Part shown: piece after piece, positions 41,380 through 49,464 of the stretch
Layout: every line of letters begins with the position of its first letter
How positions within the stretch are numbered: position 1 is the first letter of the stretch
NCBI RefSeq assembly: GCF_900129765.1
Contig: NZ_FQWU01000001.1
Coordinates: 372,001 to 436,000, forward strand
Direction of reading: 5' to 3'
DNA from: Massilia sp. CF038
Lineage (GTDB): Bacteria > Pseudomonadota > Gammaproteobacteria > Burkholderiales > Burkholderiaceae_D
DNA: 64,000 nucleotides
Notes under the pieces: model-generated
Database searches by the model: none
Told to the model about the DNA's origin: nothing
The model's input: the letters and a program-made list of their open reading frames with translations, nothing else
Program-made: the position numbers and the translations under genes

Positions 41380-43233
41380 ATGACCAAAGAATCCGACTCC
41401 GAACCGAAATACAGCCGCACCGCCTACGCCGACGGTCCGCGTCTGCTGGCAGACATCGGCGCCACCCACGCGCGCTTTGCTCTGGAGACCGCTCCCGGCG
41501 TGTTGCGCTCGGTGAGCGTGCTCAAATGCGATGACTTCGCCGGCATTGTCCCGCTGCTGCACTCCTACCTGGCCGATCACAAGAATATTCGCCTGAACCA
41601 CGCGGCATTCGCGCTGGCCAATCCGATCAGCGGCGACATGATCCGCATGACCAATCGTGACTGGACCTTCTCCACCGACGAGGTGCGGCGCGAGCTGGGT
41701 CTGAACACGCTGTTGATCGTCAACGACTTTACAGCCCTGGCCATGTCGCTGCCCGGCTTGTCCGGCGCCGATTTGATGCAGGTGGGGGGCGGCACTGCCG
41801 CATCGAACGCGGTGATTGGCGTGCTGGGGCCGGGCACCGGCCTGGGCGTGTCCGGCGTGATTCCTACCATCGACGGCTTTGTCACGCTGGGTTCCGAAGG
41901 CGGCCACGTCAACTTTGCGCCTGCCGACGAACGCGAATTCGCGATCCTGCAGTACGCATGGAAGGAATGGCAGCACGTCTCGAACGAGCGCCTGATTTCC
42001 GGACCGGGCATGGAGATCATCTACCGCGCGCTGGCCGAACGTAATGGCGTCAAGGCGGCGCCGCGCACTTCGCCCGAGATCATCAGTGGTGCCCTCGACG
42101 AAAACGATCCTTTGTGCCTGGAAGTGCTGGATTGCTTCTGCGGCATGCTGGGCGGCGCTGCAGCCAACCTGGCCGTCACGCTCGGTGCCTTTGGCGGCAT
42201 TTTCATCGGGGGCGGCATTGTGCCGCGCATGGCCGAACTGTTTGCAAAGTCCGCATTCCGCGCGCGCTTTGAAGCGAAGGGCCGTTTTACCGGTTACCTT
42301 GCCGAGATCCCGACCTATGTGATCATGACGCCCAATCCGGCCTTCTACGGCGTGGCAACCATCCTGTCCGAGCATTTGCGCGGCCGCAGTGGCGCCAATA
42401 CCCTGATGGAGCGGGTGCAGCACTTGCAGCACGAGCTGTCGCCGGCCGAGCAGCGCGTGGCCACGCTGGTACTCGAGCATCCGCGCAAAGTACTGGGCGA
42501 GCCAATTGCCGAAATCGCGCGTCTGGCCGATGTCAGCCAGCCTACCGTGATCCGTTTCTGCCGCTCGCTGGGCTTCCTTGGCCTGGCCGATTTCAAGCTC
42601 AAGTTTGCCAGCAGCCTGACCGGCACGATCCCTGTGCGCCACAGCCAGGTGCGCGTGTCGGACAGTACCCACGACCTGTCGGCCAAGGTAATCGACAATA
42701 CCGTGTCGGCCATTCTCAAGTTCCGCGACCAGCTCGATGTGGTGTCAATTGACCGCGCCATTGAACTGCTGCGCAACGCGCGCCGTGTCGAGTTTTACGC
42801 CATGGGCAATTCGCGCGTGGTGGCGCTGGACGGTCAGCACAAGTTCTTCCGGTTCCGGATTCCGACGTCGGCTTACGGTGATTCGCATCTGTTCAAACTG
42901 GCTGCCGAACTGCTGCAGCCAGGTGATGTGGTGATCGTGATTTCCACCTCCGGCCAATTGCCGGAGCTGCTGGAAGCAGTCGACGCGGCGCGTGCCGCGG
43001 GTGCGGCCGTCATCGCCATCACCAGCAGCAAGTCGGCGCTGGCCAAAAAGGCGACCGTCTGCCTGGCTGTCGATCACAGCGAGGACAGCACCTCGTTCCT
43101 GTCCATGATTTCGCGTATCTTGCAGCTGCTGCTGATCGATATTCTGTCGGTCGGCATTTCACTTGGCCCCCAAGCCATCAGCGATACCGAGGCCGAGAAG
43201 AAGCGCATGCTGATCTCGCACCTCGACATCTGA
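41380..43233 (+). CDS. bifunctional glucokinase / RpiR-type (HexR-like) regulator, copy 1
   Basis: The 617-residue fusion has a bacterial glucokinase (about residues 20-335: LLADIGATHARFAL, VNDFTALAM with the catalytic Asp, GPGTGLGV, SEGGHVNFAP). A RpiR helix-turn-helix follows (about 352-425, IARLADVSQPTVIRFCRSLGF), then a SIS sugar-phosphate domain (about 469-600). Both halves look intact. It would phosphorylate glucose and also bind DNA under control of a sugar phosphate, probably as a HexR-like regulator of the glucan genes. I chose the ATG at 41380 over 41347 because it matches the N-terminus of the second copy and because TACAAT (41336-41341) may be the -10. It is convergent with pullulanase, 3 bp apart. 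Confidence 0.88.
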   Translation: MTKESDSEPKYSRTAYADGPRLLADIGATHARFALETAPGVLRSVSVLKCDDFAGIVPLLHSYLADHKNIRLNHAAFALANPISGDMIRMTNRDWTFSTDEVRRELGLNTLLIVNDFTALAMSLPGLSGADLMQVGGGTAASNAVIGVLGPGTGLGVSGVIPTIDGFVTLGSEGGHVNFAPADEREFAILQYAWKEWQHVSNERLISGPGMEIIYRALAERNGVKAAPRTSPEIISGALDENDPLCLEVLDCFCGMLGGAAANLAVTLGAFGGIFIGGGIVPRMAELFAKSAFRARFEAKGRFTGYLAEIPTYVIMTPNPAFYGVATILSEHLRGRSGANTLMERVQHLQHELSPAEQRVATLVLEHPRKVLGEPIAEIARLADVSQPTVIRFCRSLGFLGLADFKLKFASSLTGTIPVRHSQVRVSDSTHDLSAKVIDNTVSAILKFRDQLDVVSIDRAIELLRNARRVEFYAMGNSRVVALDGQHKFFRFRIPTSAYGDSHLFKLAAELLQPGDVVIVISTSGQLPELLEAVDAARAAGAAVIAITSSKSALAKKATVCLAVDHSEDSTSFLSMISRILQLLLIDILSVGISLGPQAISDTEAEKKRMLISHLDI

Positions 43234-43236
43234 CCT

Positions 43237-45930
43237 TTACTCCACGAAGACCACTGCGGTGCGTGCCGGGATGTGCATCATCCCGGTCGCATGGTCGTAG
43301 TGCGCCTGCGCCGCGCGCGGGTCGGCCTGGTGCGCCGGGTGCAGGCGCATGCGTGCCGCCGCACTGGCGTCAATGGCAATGCTGCGCGCTTCTTTGTCCA
43401 CGTTGATGAAGTAGTTCACGGCGCTGAAATTGGCGCCGCGATAGCCCTTGCCGTCGATGCGCGCCGCGACAATCGTGGGCACCTGCTGCGGTCCGGTATT
43501 GTAAAAGCGCAGGCGCGCGTTGATGTCAGCCGCTGTGCGCAGTCGGAACAGCGTGGAGCTGGCGCGGATGCGCAGCAGATCACGAAACGCGTCGCGCGCA
43601 AAAGCAATATCCGCTGGCGCTGGCTTGAGCGCGGCATTGGCAAGCAGTGGCTTGAGTAGCGCGTAATCCTTGCCGTTGTCGGCCGCTGGCGGCAGGCCGG
43701 TCCCGAAGTAGTTATCCTGGTAGCTCCAGTCGATGCGGTTGAACCAGTCGCCCGAATTGAAGCTGTTGCGGTCCAGCGATTTGGAGCGCAGGGTGTCGAT
43801 CCCGGCGTGGAAGTAAGCCACGCCCTGGCTGAAGGCGTTGATGGCGGCAGCGAGTATCTGCACGCGCGCGCGTTCGGCGCTGCTTGTTTCCAGCGGCAGC
43901 TTGAAGACGTTCATATCGTACAGCGTCTGATTGTCGTGGTTCTCGACGTAGTTGACTGCCTCTCCGGGCTCGCTGGCGTAGCCGGCCGGCTGGCCGCTGT
44001 AGTCGATGGCGTCGAGCCGCTTGATGGTGCCGTCCTGGGTTGCCATGCGATAGCTGCGTACCGAGCCGGCCAGCCCCACCTTGACCATATCGGCTGCGGC
44101 CAGCAAATCGGCCGCCGGCCGCTCGCCGGCGTAGGCATTGGCGTCGTACACCAGGCCGTTGATGTAACCCTGGCGCTTGAACATGTCGAGACCACTATCG
44201 CTGGCGCCTCCGCCCCGGACGGAATCGCGCGCGCGGTCGCTGAAGGTGCCGATGCCGCTGCCATTCAAGGATAGCTGCGACGCCTGTACGAAACGGGCGC
44301 CGTTTTCCACTTCACCGAAATTCCAGCCTTCACCAATCAGGTTCACCTGCTTGCCTGCGGCGCGGTTGACGCGGGCCTGCAAGCGCTCCATGGCGGCGCG
44401 CGGCTGGTGTCCCATCAGGTCGAAGCGGAACGAGTCGATGCGGTAGTGGCGCGTCCAGAGCGCGACGGAATCGATCATCAGCTTTTCCATCATGCGGTTT
44501 TCGGTGGCGGTATTGTCACAGCAGGTGGACTGGGCAACCTTGCCGTCGGCGTCGAGCCGGTGATAGTAGCCAGGCACAATACGGTCGAGTACCGAGCGCT
44601 CTTTCTGGCCAGCTGCAAAGGTATGGTTGTAGACCACGTCCATCCCGACCCGCAGGCCGGCACGGTGCAGGTTCATGACCATCTCGCGGAACTCGATGAT
44701 GCGGCGTGCGCCGTCAGCTGCGTCGCTGGCGTAACTGCCTTCGGGCGCGCTGTAATGATACGGGTCGTAGCCCCAGTTGAAGCAGTCATTGCCTGCGTTG
44801 GCCATCACCAGCGCTTGCTGCGCATCGCTGTCGGGCGCTCCTGCCGGCGACGGCACCGCACAATCGTGTTCCGGCACGGTGGCGATGTCGTACACCGGCA
44901 GCAGGTGGATGTCGGTCATTCCAGCGCTGCTCAGCGCTGACAGGTGCCGCATGCCGTTGGAGGCCGCCTCGCCGAACGCGGCGTACTTGCCGCGCCTGGA
45001 AGGGGCAACGGTATTGTCATTGATCGAAAAATCGCGCACATGCAGTTCATAGACGACCATGTCGGTCTGCGCTGATACCCGATTGGGCGTCTGGTGCTGG
45101 TCCCAGCCTTTTGGCTTGAGCCGTGGCTCTGCCAGGTCGGCAATGTAACTGCGTTTGGAGTCGGTGCTCAGGCTGACCGAGTACGGGTCGGTAACGTGGT
45201 TGCGCACCAGGCCAGTGCCATCGGCAATCACGTCCACCAGATAGCGGTAGTAGCGGCCAGACAGATTGCGTGCATCACGCGCTTGCCAGATGCCGGTGGC
45301 GCGCTCACTTTGCAGGGCTGTTACCGCGACGGCTGGCGTATCGGGACCCTCGTAGATGCAGACGGCCACTTGCTGCGCGCTTGGCGCCCACAGCTTGAAG
45401 CTGGTGCCGCGCGCGCCTGGCGTGGCGCCCAGATCGGGCGTGCGCGATGCGGCGCCGTAAAGATCATCCAGCGCCCCTGCTACCTGAATACGGGTTGCGC
45501 CGATCACGCTGCCGTCGGCCGCTTCCTGAACCAGCACGAGCTGTTCGCGGTGCAGGGCGCGCAGCCTTTCTGTATCAATCGAAGGCACGCGCAGAACAGG
45601 GCCGGCGCCAACGAAGTGAAAGCGCGATGGCGTCGACGCGGCGCCGCTGGTCAAGGGCAGGGAACCGGCGGCGCCGTCAATGCGCCCGTTCGCGACGGTG
45701 ATGCTGCCCAGCGGTGAGTGGTACAGCTTGAAGCTGCCCGATGCGCTGGCGCCCGGCCATTTCAGCGCGTACCGGTCGAGCCAGACGGCGCGCGCGGGCT
45801 GCGGGGCCGTGTTGGGCTGCAGGACCGTTTGAAAATCCGTTGCGTTGCAGGCATCAAGGGAGACTGCAGCGCTGCCGGGGAGGGCGGCAGCGGCCAGAGT
45901 AAGGGCGGCGAACGAGGGCGCAAAGCGCAT
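43237..45930 (-). CDS. exported pullulanase-type alpha-1,6-glucosidase (GH13)
   Basis: The 897-residue enzyme has a signal peptide (cleavage near residue 21, no lipobox), N-terminal beta domains, a CBM48-like domain (about 160-260) and a GH13 barrel. It carries the pullulanase hallmark FNWGYDP (YNWGYDP in most) and catalytic residues in SFRFDLMGH (Asp, about 506), LIGEGWNFG (Glu, about 535) and VENHDNQT (Asp, about 667). It debranches pullulan, amylopectin fragments and branched maltodextrins, probably in the periplasm or outside the cell. It is a single gene read from a control region where an operator candidate abuts a TAAAAT -10 (46011-46006). Confidence 0.88.
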   Translation of the reverse strand: MRFAPSFAALTLAAAALPGSAAVSLDACNATDFQTVLQPNTAPQPARAVWLDRYALKWPGASASGSFKLYHSPLGSITVANGRIDGAAGSLPLTSGAASTPSRFHFVGAGPVLRVPSIDTERLRALHREQLVLVQEAADGSVIGATRIQVAGALDDLYGAASRTPDLGATPGARGTSFKLWAPSAQQVAVCIYEGPDTPAVAVTALQSERATGIWQARDARNLSGRYYRYLVDVIADGTGLVRNHVTDPYSVSLSTDSKRSYIADLAEPRLKPKGWDQHQTPNRVSAQTDMVVYELHVRDFSINDNTVAPSRRGKYAAFGEAASNGMRHLSALSSAGMTDIHLLPVYDIATVPEHDCAVPSPAGAPDSDAQQALVMANAGNDCFNWGYDPYHYSAPEGSYASDAADGARRIIEFREMVMNLHRAGLRVGMDVVYNHTFAAGQKERSVLDRIVPGYYHRLDADGKVAQSTCCDNTATENRMMEKLMIDSVALWTRHYRIDSFRFDLMGHQPRAAMERLQARVNRAAGKQVNLIGEGWNFGEVENGARFVQASQLSLNGSGIGTFSDRARDSVRGGGASDSGLDMFKRQGYINGLVYDANAYAGERPAADLLAAADMVKVGLAGSVRSYRMATQDGTIKRLDAIDYSGQPAGYASEPGEAVNYVENHDNQTLYDMNVFKLPLETSSAERARVQILAAAINAFSQGVAYFHAGIDTLRSKSLDRNSFNSGDWFNRIDWSYQDNYFGTGLPPAADNGKDYALLKPLLANAALKPAPADIAFARDAFRDLLRIRASSTLFRLRTAADINARLRFYNTGPQQVPTIVAARIDGKGYRGANFSAVNYFINVDKEARSIAIDASAAARMRLHPAHQADPRAAQAHYDHATGMMHIPARTAVVFVE

Positions 45931-46011
45931 GGGCGGTTCCTGATTAATTACTCAAGCTACATGGTTTAGAGGCTTGATGGTGCAATAGAATCAGGAGTTT
46001 AGCCCATTTTA

Positions 46012-46026
46012 TGTAGTCAGACTACG
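46012..46026 (-). promoter_or_regulatory. HexR-like operator candidate for the pullulanase gene
   Basis: TGTAGTCAGACTACG matches the palindromic consensus at 11 of 12 positions. It overlaps the stop codon of the upstream transporter gene and directly precedes a minus-strand TAAAAT -10 candidate (46011-46006), 80 bp before the pullulanase ATG. Confidence 0.65.
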
Positions 46027-47608
46027 CTACCGTGCTCCGATAGTTATCCGTCATTTTGTAGCGCGTGGCGTACCAGCCGAAGACCACTGCCGCGGCCATG
46101 GCAAAGGCGGCGAAGAAGAACATCTGGAAGGCCATGACGCTGATGCCGCTGCCATCGATGTGGGCAATCAGCGCTTCGTTCTTGACGCCCTTATTGGCGA
46201 TCAAAACCCACAGGTTGCCGACGGTGGTGGTCAGGAACCAGAAGGCCATGATTACGCCTTTCATCGATTTAGGTGCCTGGCTGTACGCGAATTCGAGCCC
46301 GGTGGCAGCCACCAGCACTTCGCCAAAGGTCAGCAATGCGTAGGGCAGGACCTGCCACGCCATCGATACAGGCTCACCGCTGTCGATGGCCAGCTGTACG
46401 GCGCCAATCACGATCCATGACAAGCTTGAAAACACGATACCAGTGGTCATGCGGCGCAGCGGCGACGGCTCAATGCCTGCCTTGCGCAGCAGCGGGAACA
46501 GGACCACGTTATTGAACGGGATGAAGAGCATCACCAGCAAAGGATTAAGCGCCTGCATCTGCGCCGGTACAAACGTGAATGCGGTGCCGAAGGCGTGGAT
46601 GGTGGGCGCGACCATGGCGTTGGCCTGCACGATCCAGGTTGAGGCCTTCTGGTCGAACAGCGAGAAGAAGGGTGTGGCCAGAGCGAACACGATCAGCACG
46701 CGCAGTACCGCGCGCACGCCGTCAACCGCTTCATCGGGATGCATGCCGCGCGCCCGCTCGAGCTGCATGGCAGTGCCGATGCCGCCAAAAGCGAGCAGCA
46801 GCACCAGTGCCGTGCAGGCAGCGATGACGAAATCCCAGGAGAACGACATGGCCAGCGCTGCGGCCGCACCGGCAGCGCCCACCGATGCCACGATCAGGCC
46901 GGGCCGTCCGGCGCCGCTCTTGTGCGCGAGCAGCGCGCTGCGGCACACGTTCAGGAACGAATGCGGATCTGGCGGGGTGGGTGGCAGGTGCACGTACTTG
47001 TTACGGCCCATCCAGAAGATCACGGTAGCGATGAACATCAGCGCGCCGGGAATGCCAAAAGCGACTGAAGGACCGTAGTTTTTCAGGAAGACCGGCATCG
47101 ACAGCGAGGCGAAGAAGGAGCCGAAATTGATAATCCAGTAGAACACGTCGTAGACCACCTTGGCTTTGTTCTTGTTGGTCTGGTCGAACTGGTCGCCGAC
47201 GAAGGTGGAGATCAAGGGCTTGATGCCGCCCGAGCCCAGCGCGATCAGGAACAGGCCGGTATAGAAACCGGTGACGCTATCGTCCCAAATGGCCAGGCAA
47301 GCATGGCCTGCGCAATACACAAAACTGAGCCACAGGATGGTGTCGTACTTGCCAAAAAAGCGGTCGGCAATCCAGCCGCCCAGCAGTGGGAAGAAGTAGA
47401 CCCCGATGACAAAGGTGTGGAACACGTCCTTGGCGGCGCCGGCGCGCTCGGCGCCTGGCATGAACAGCAGCAGGGTACTGATCAGGAAGGGGGTAAGAAT
47501 GTTGCGCATCCCGTAGAAGCTGAAGCGCTCGCAGCCCTCGGTGCCGACGATAAAGGGAATTTGCCGGGGCATTGGCCCATTGCCATCGTGTTTTTGCAGC
47601 TGCGACAT
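46022..47608 (-). CDS. POT-family proton-coupled oligopeptide transporter-like protein
   Basis: The 528-residue protein has about 14 membrane helices and POT/PTR2 family motifs: EGCERFSFYG near residue 24 (the ExxERF proton-coupling motif), GDQFDQTNKNKA and FYWIINFGSF (the FYxxINxG signature). Characterised members import di- and tripeptides with protons. Here it lies inside the alpha-glucan island, upstream of pullulanase on the same strand, with its own operator candidate, so it appears to belong to the same regulon. Either peptides are co-imported during growth on starch-rich material, or the cargo has changed; sequence cannot decide. The ATG at 47608 is the first in frame. Confidence 0.87.
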   Translation of the reverse strand: MSQLQKHDGNGPMPRQIPFIVGTEGCERFSFYGMRNILTPFLISTLLLFMPGAERAGAAKDVFHTFVIGVYFFPLLGGWIADRFFGKYDTILWLSFVYCAGHACLAIWDDSVTGFYTGLFLIALGSGGIKPLISTFVGDQFDQTNKNKAKVVYDVFYWIINFGSFFASLSMPVFLKNYGPSVAFGIPGALMFIATVIFWMGRNKYVHLPPTPPDPHSFLNVCRSALLAHKSGAGRPGLIVASVGAAGAAAALAMSFSWDFVIAACTALVLLLAFGGIGTAMQLERARGMHPDEAVDGVRAVLRVLIVFALATPFFSLFDQKASTWIVQANAMVAPTIHAFGTAFTFVPAQMQALNPLLVMLFIPFNNVVLFPLLRKAGIEPSPLRRMTTGIVFSSLSWIVIGAVQLAIDSGEPVSMAWQVLPYALLTFGEVLVAATGLEFAYSQAPKSMKGVIMAFWFLTTTVGNLWVLIANKGVKNEALIAHIDGSGISVMAFQMFFFAAFAMAAAVVFGWYATRYKMTDNYRSTVA

Positions 47609-47684
47609 TCTTGCTCCATGGGGATTCGACCAGACGCGATGCTAAGCGCTAAGCGCCCACACTGGCAATACTTGATTTTATGTC

Positions 47685-47699
47685 TGTAGTTTGAGTACA
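47685..47699 (-). promoter_or_regulatory. HexR-like operator candidate for the POT transporter gene
   Basis: TGTAGTTTGAGTACA matches the palindromic consensus at 11 of 12 positions. On the minus strand it lies in the 17-bp spacer between a TTTCTG-like -35 and a TAAAAT -10, about 77 bp before the ATG. Confidence 0.65.
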
Positions 47700-47785
47700 G
47701 AAATTTTACGCTTCGAAGTTGTATATCTCGGATAAGCACATGATTTTTATGGGTTTATTCCGTTTTTGTTGGGCCTCGCGTCTTG

Positions 47786-47821
47786 TTGTGAAATCGCTAG
47801 TCCTGATGTATATTATCTACA
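47786..47821 (+). promoter_or_regulatory. promoter and operator candidate of the alpha-glucosidase/fusion-2 operon
   Basis: TTGTGA (47786-47791), a 17-bp spacer and TATATT (47809-47814) form a plausible promoter. TGTATATTATCTACA (47807-47821) overlaps the -10 and matches the operator consensus at 9 of 12 positions. The ATG of the alpha-glucosidase is 21 bp further on. Confidence 0.5.
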
Positions 47822-47842
47822 AAATCAACCACGAGACAGTCC

Positions 47843-49462
47843 ATGCCGAATTCCATTACGCCTTGGTGGCGCGAAGCCATCATTTATCAGGTCTATCCAC
47901 GCAGTTTTCTCGATACCAATGGTGATGGCGTGGGCGATTTGCCCGGCATTACCGAAAAGCTGGACTACATCGCCTCGCTGGGCGTGGACATTGTCTGGAT
48001 CTCGCCTTTCTTCAAGTCGCCGATGAAGGACTTCGGCTACGACGTTTCTGATTACTGCGACGTTGATCCCCTGTTCGGCAATCTGGCCGACTTCGATGCG
48101 CTGATCGCCAAGGCGCATAGCCTGGGCATCAAGATCATGATCGACCAGGTCATGTCGCATACGGCCGAAGCGCACCCCTGGTTTGTGGAGAGCCGCAAGA
48201 GCCGCGACAATCCAAAGTCGGACTGGTACGTGTGGGCCGATCCACTCCCGGACGGCAATCCGCCAAATAACTGGCTGTCGGTGTTTGGTGGCTCGTCCTG
48301 GCACTGGGACACGCGCCGCAAGCAGTACTACCTGCATAACTTCCTGGTCAGCCAGCCGGACATGAACTTCCACAATCCGCAGGTGCAGCAGGCGCACCTG
48401 GACTGTTTGCGCTTCTGGCTTGAGCGCGGTGTCGATGGCGTGCGCATGGACGCATGCAATTTCCACTTCCACGACCCGGAGTTGCGCAGCAACCCGCCTG
48501 CAGTCAATCGCGATACCGCAACCGTCAGCGACGTTAATCCCTACGGTATGCAGGCGCACGTGTACGACAAGACGCGGCCCGAAAACCTGGCCTTCCTGCA
48601 GAAGATTCGCGCGCTGCTCGACGAATTTGGCGCGATCTCGATTGGTGAAGTTGGCGCCGACGACAATCTGGGCGTCATGGCCGACTACACTGCCGACGGC
48701 GACAAGCTGCACATGGCGTACAGCTTCAATCTGCTGACACCAGTGTTCACGGCGGCCTACATCCGCAATCAGGGCGAAGAGTTCGAGGCGCGCGTGAAGG
48801 GCGGCTGGGCTTCGTGGTCGGTGGGGAACCACGATGTGCAGCGCGTGATGACGCGCTGGGGTGGCAGCAATCCAACGCCTGCCGTGGCACGCCTGGTGCT
48901 GGCCATGCAACTGGCGCTGAAAGGTACACCGTGCCTGTACCAGGGCGACGAACTGGCCCTGACCGAAGCGGACGTGCCTTTCGAACTCCTGCAGGACCCA
49001 TATGGCATCACCTTCTGGCCAGAGTTCAAGGGCCGTGACGGCTGCCGCACACCGATGCCGTGGGATGCGGCCAAGCCCCACGCAGGCTTCACCAGTGGCA
49101 AACCATGGCTGCCAGTGGCCGATCAGCACGTGGCTTCGGCCGCGTCGCTGCAGGAAAACGACCCCGATTCCACGCTCAACTTCGCGCGCCGTCTGATCAA
49201 GTGGCGCCGTCAGCAGCCGCAACTCACACGCGGCGAGATCGTCTTCTTCGACGCGCCCGAGCCGGTGCTGGCGCTGCAGCGCGATCTGGCTGGGCATGCA
49301 TCGGTGGTGGCGGTGTTCAATCTGAGCGCGGAACCGGTCAGCGTGACGCTGCCCGCCGTCGCGGGCGCGGTCGCCATGGATGGCCATGGCATGCCGGGCA
49401 GCGTAGACGGCACCACGGTCACCTTGCCAGCGTACGGCGCCTGGTTCGGCAGCAAACAGTAA
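47843..49462 (+). CDS. cytosolic alpha-glucosidase (GH13, oligo-1,6-glucosidase/maltase type)
   Basis: The 539-residue enzyme has no signal peptide and opens with the maltase-type WWREAIIYQVYPRSFLDTNG, followed by DVDPLFG. Catalytic residues are the Asp in GVRMDACNF (about 202), Glu in IGEVGAD (about 268) and Asp in SVGNHDVQR (about 330). It should release glucose from the non-reducing ends of maltose and short maltodextrins in the cytoplasm, feeding the glucokinase encoded immediately after. It is the first gene of a two-gene operon; the fusion gene starts 2 bp after its stop. Confidence 0.9.
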   Translation: MPNSITPWWREAIIYQVYPRSFLDTNGDGVGDLPGITEKLDYIASLGVDIVWISPFFKSPMKDFGYDVSDYCDVDPLFGNLADFDALIAKAHSLGIKIMIDQVMSHTAEAHPWFVESRKSRDNPKSDWYVWADPLPDGNPPNNWLSVFGGSSWHWDTRRKQYYLHNFLVSQPDMNFHNPQVQQAHLDCLRFWLERGVDGVRMDACNFHFHDPELRSNPPAVNRDTATVSDVNPYGMQAHVYDKTRPENLAFLQKIRALLDEFGAISIGEVGADDNLGVMADYTADGDKLHMAYSFNLLTPVFTAAYIRNQGEEFEARVKGGWASWSVGNHDVQRVMTRWGGSNPTPAVARLVLAMQLALKGTPCLYQGDELALTEADVPFELLQDPYGITFWPEFKGRDGCRTPMPWDAAKPHAGFTSGKPWLPVADQHVASAASLQENDPDSTLNFARRLIKWRRQQPQLTRGEIVFFDAPEPVLALQRDLAGHASVVAVFNLSAEPVSVTLPAVAGAVAMDGHGMPGSVDGTTVTLPAYGAWFGSKQ

Positions 49463-49464
49463 TC

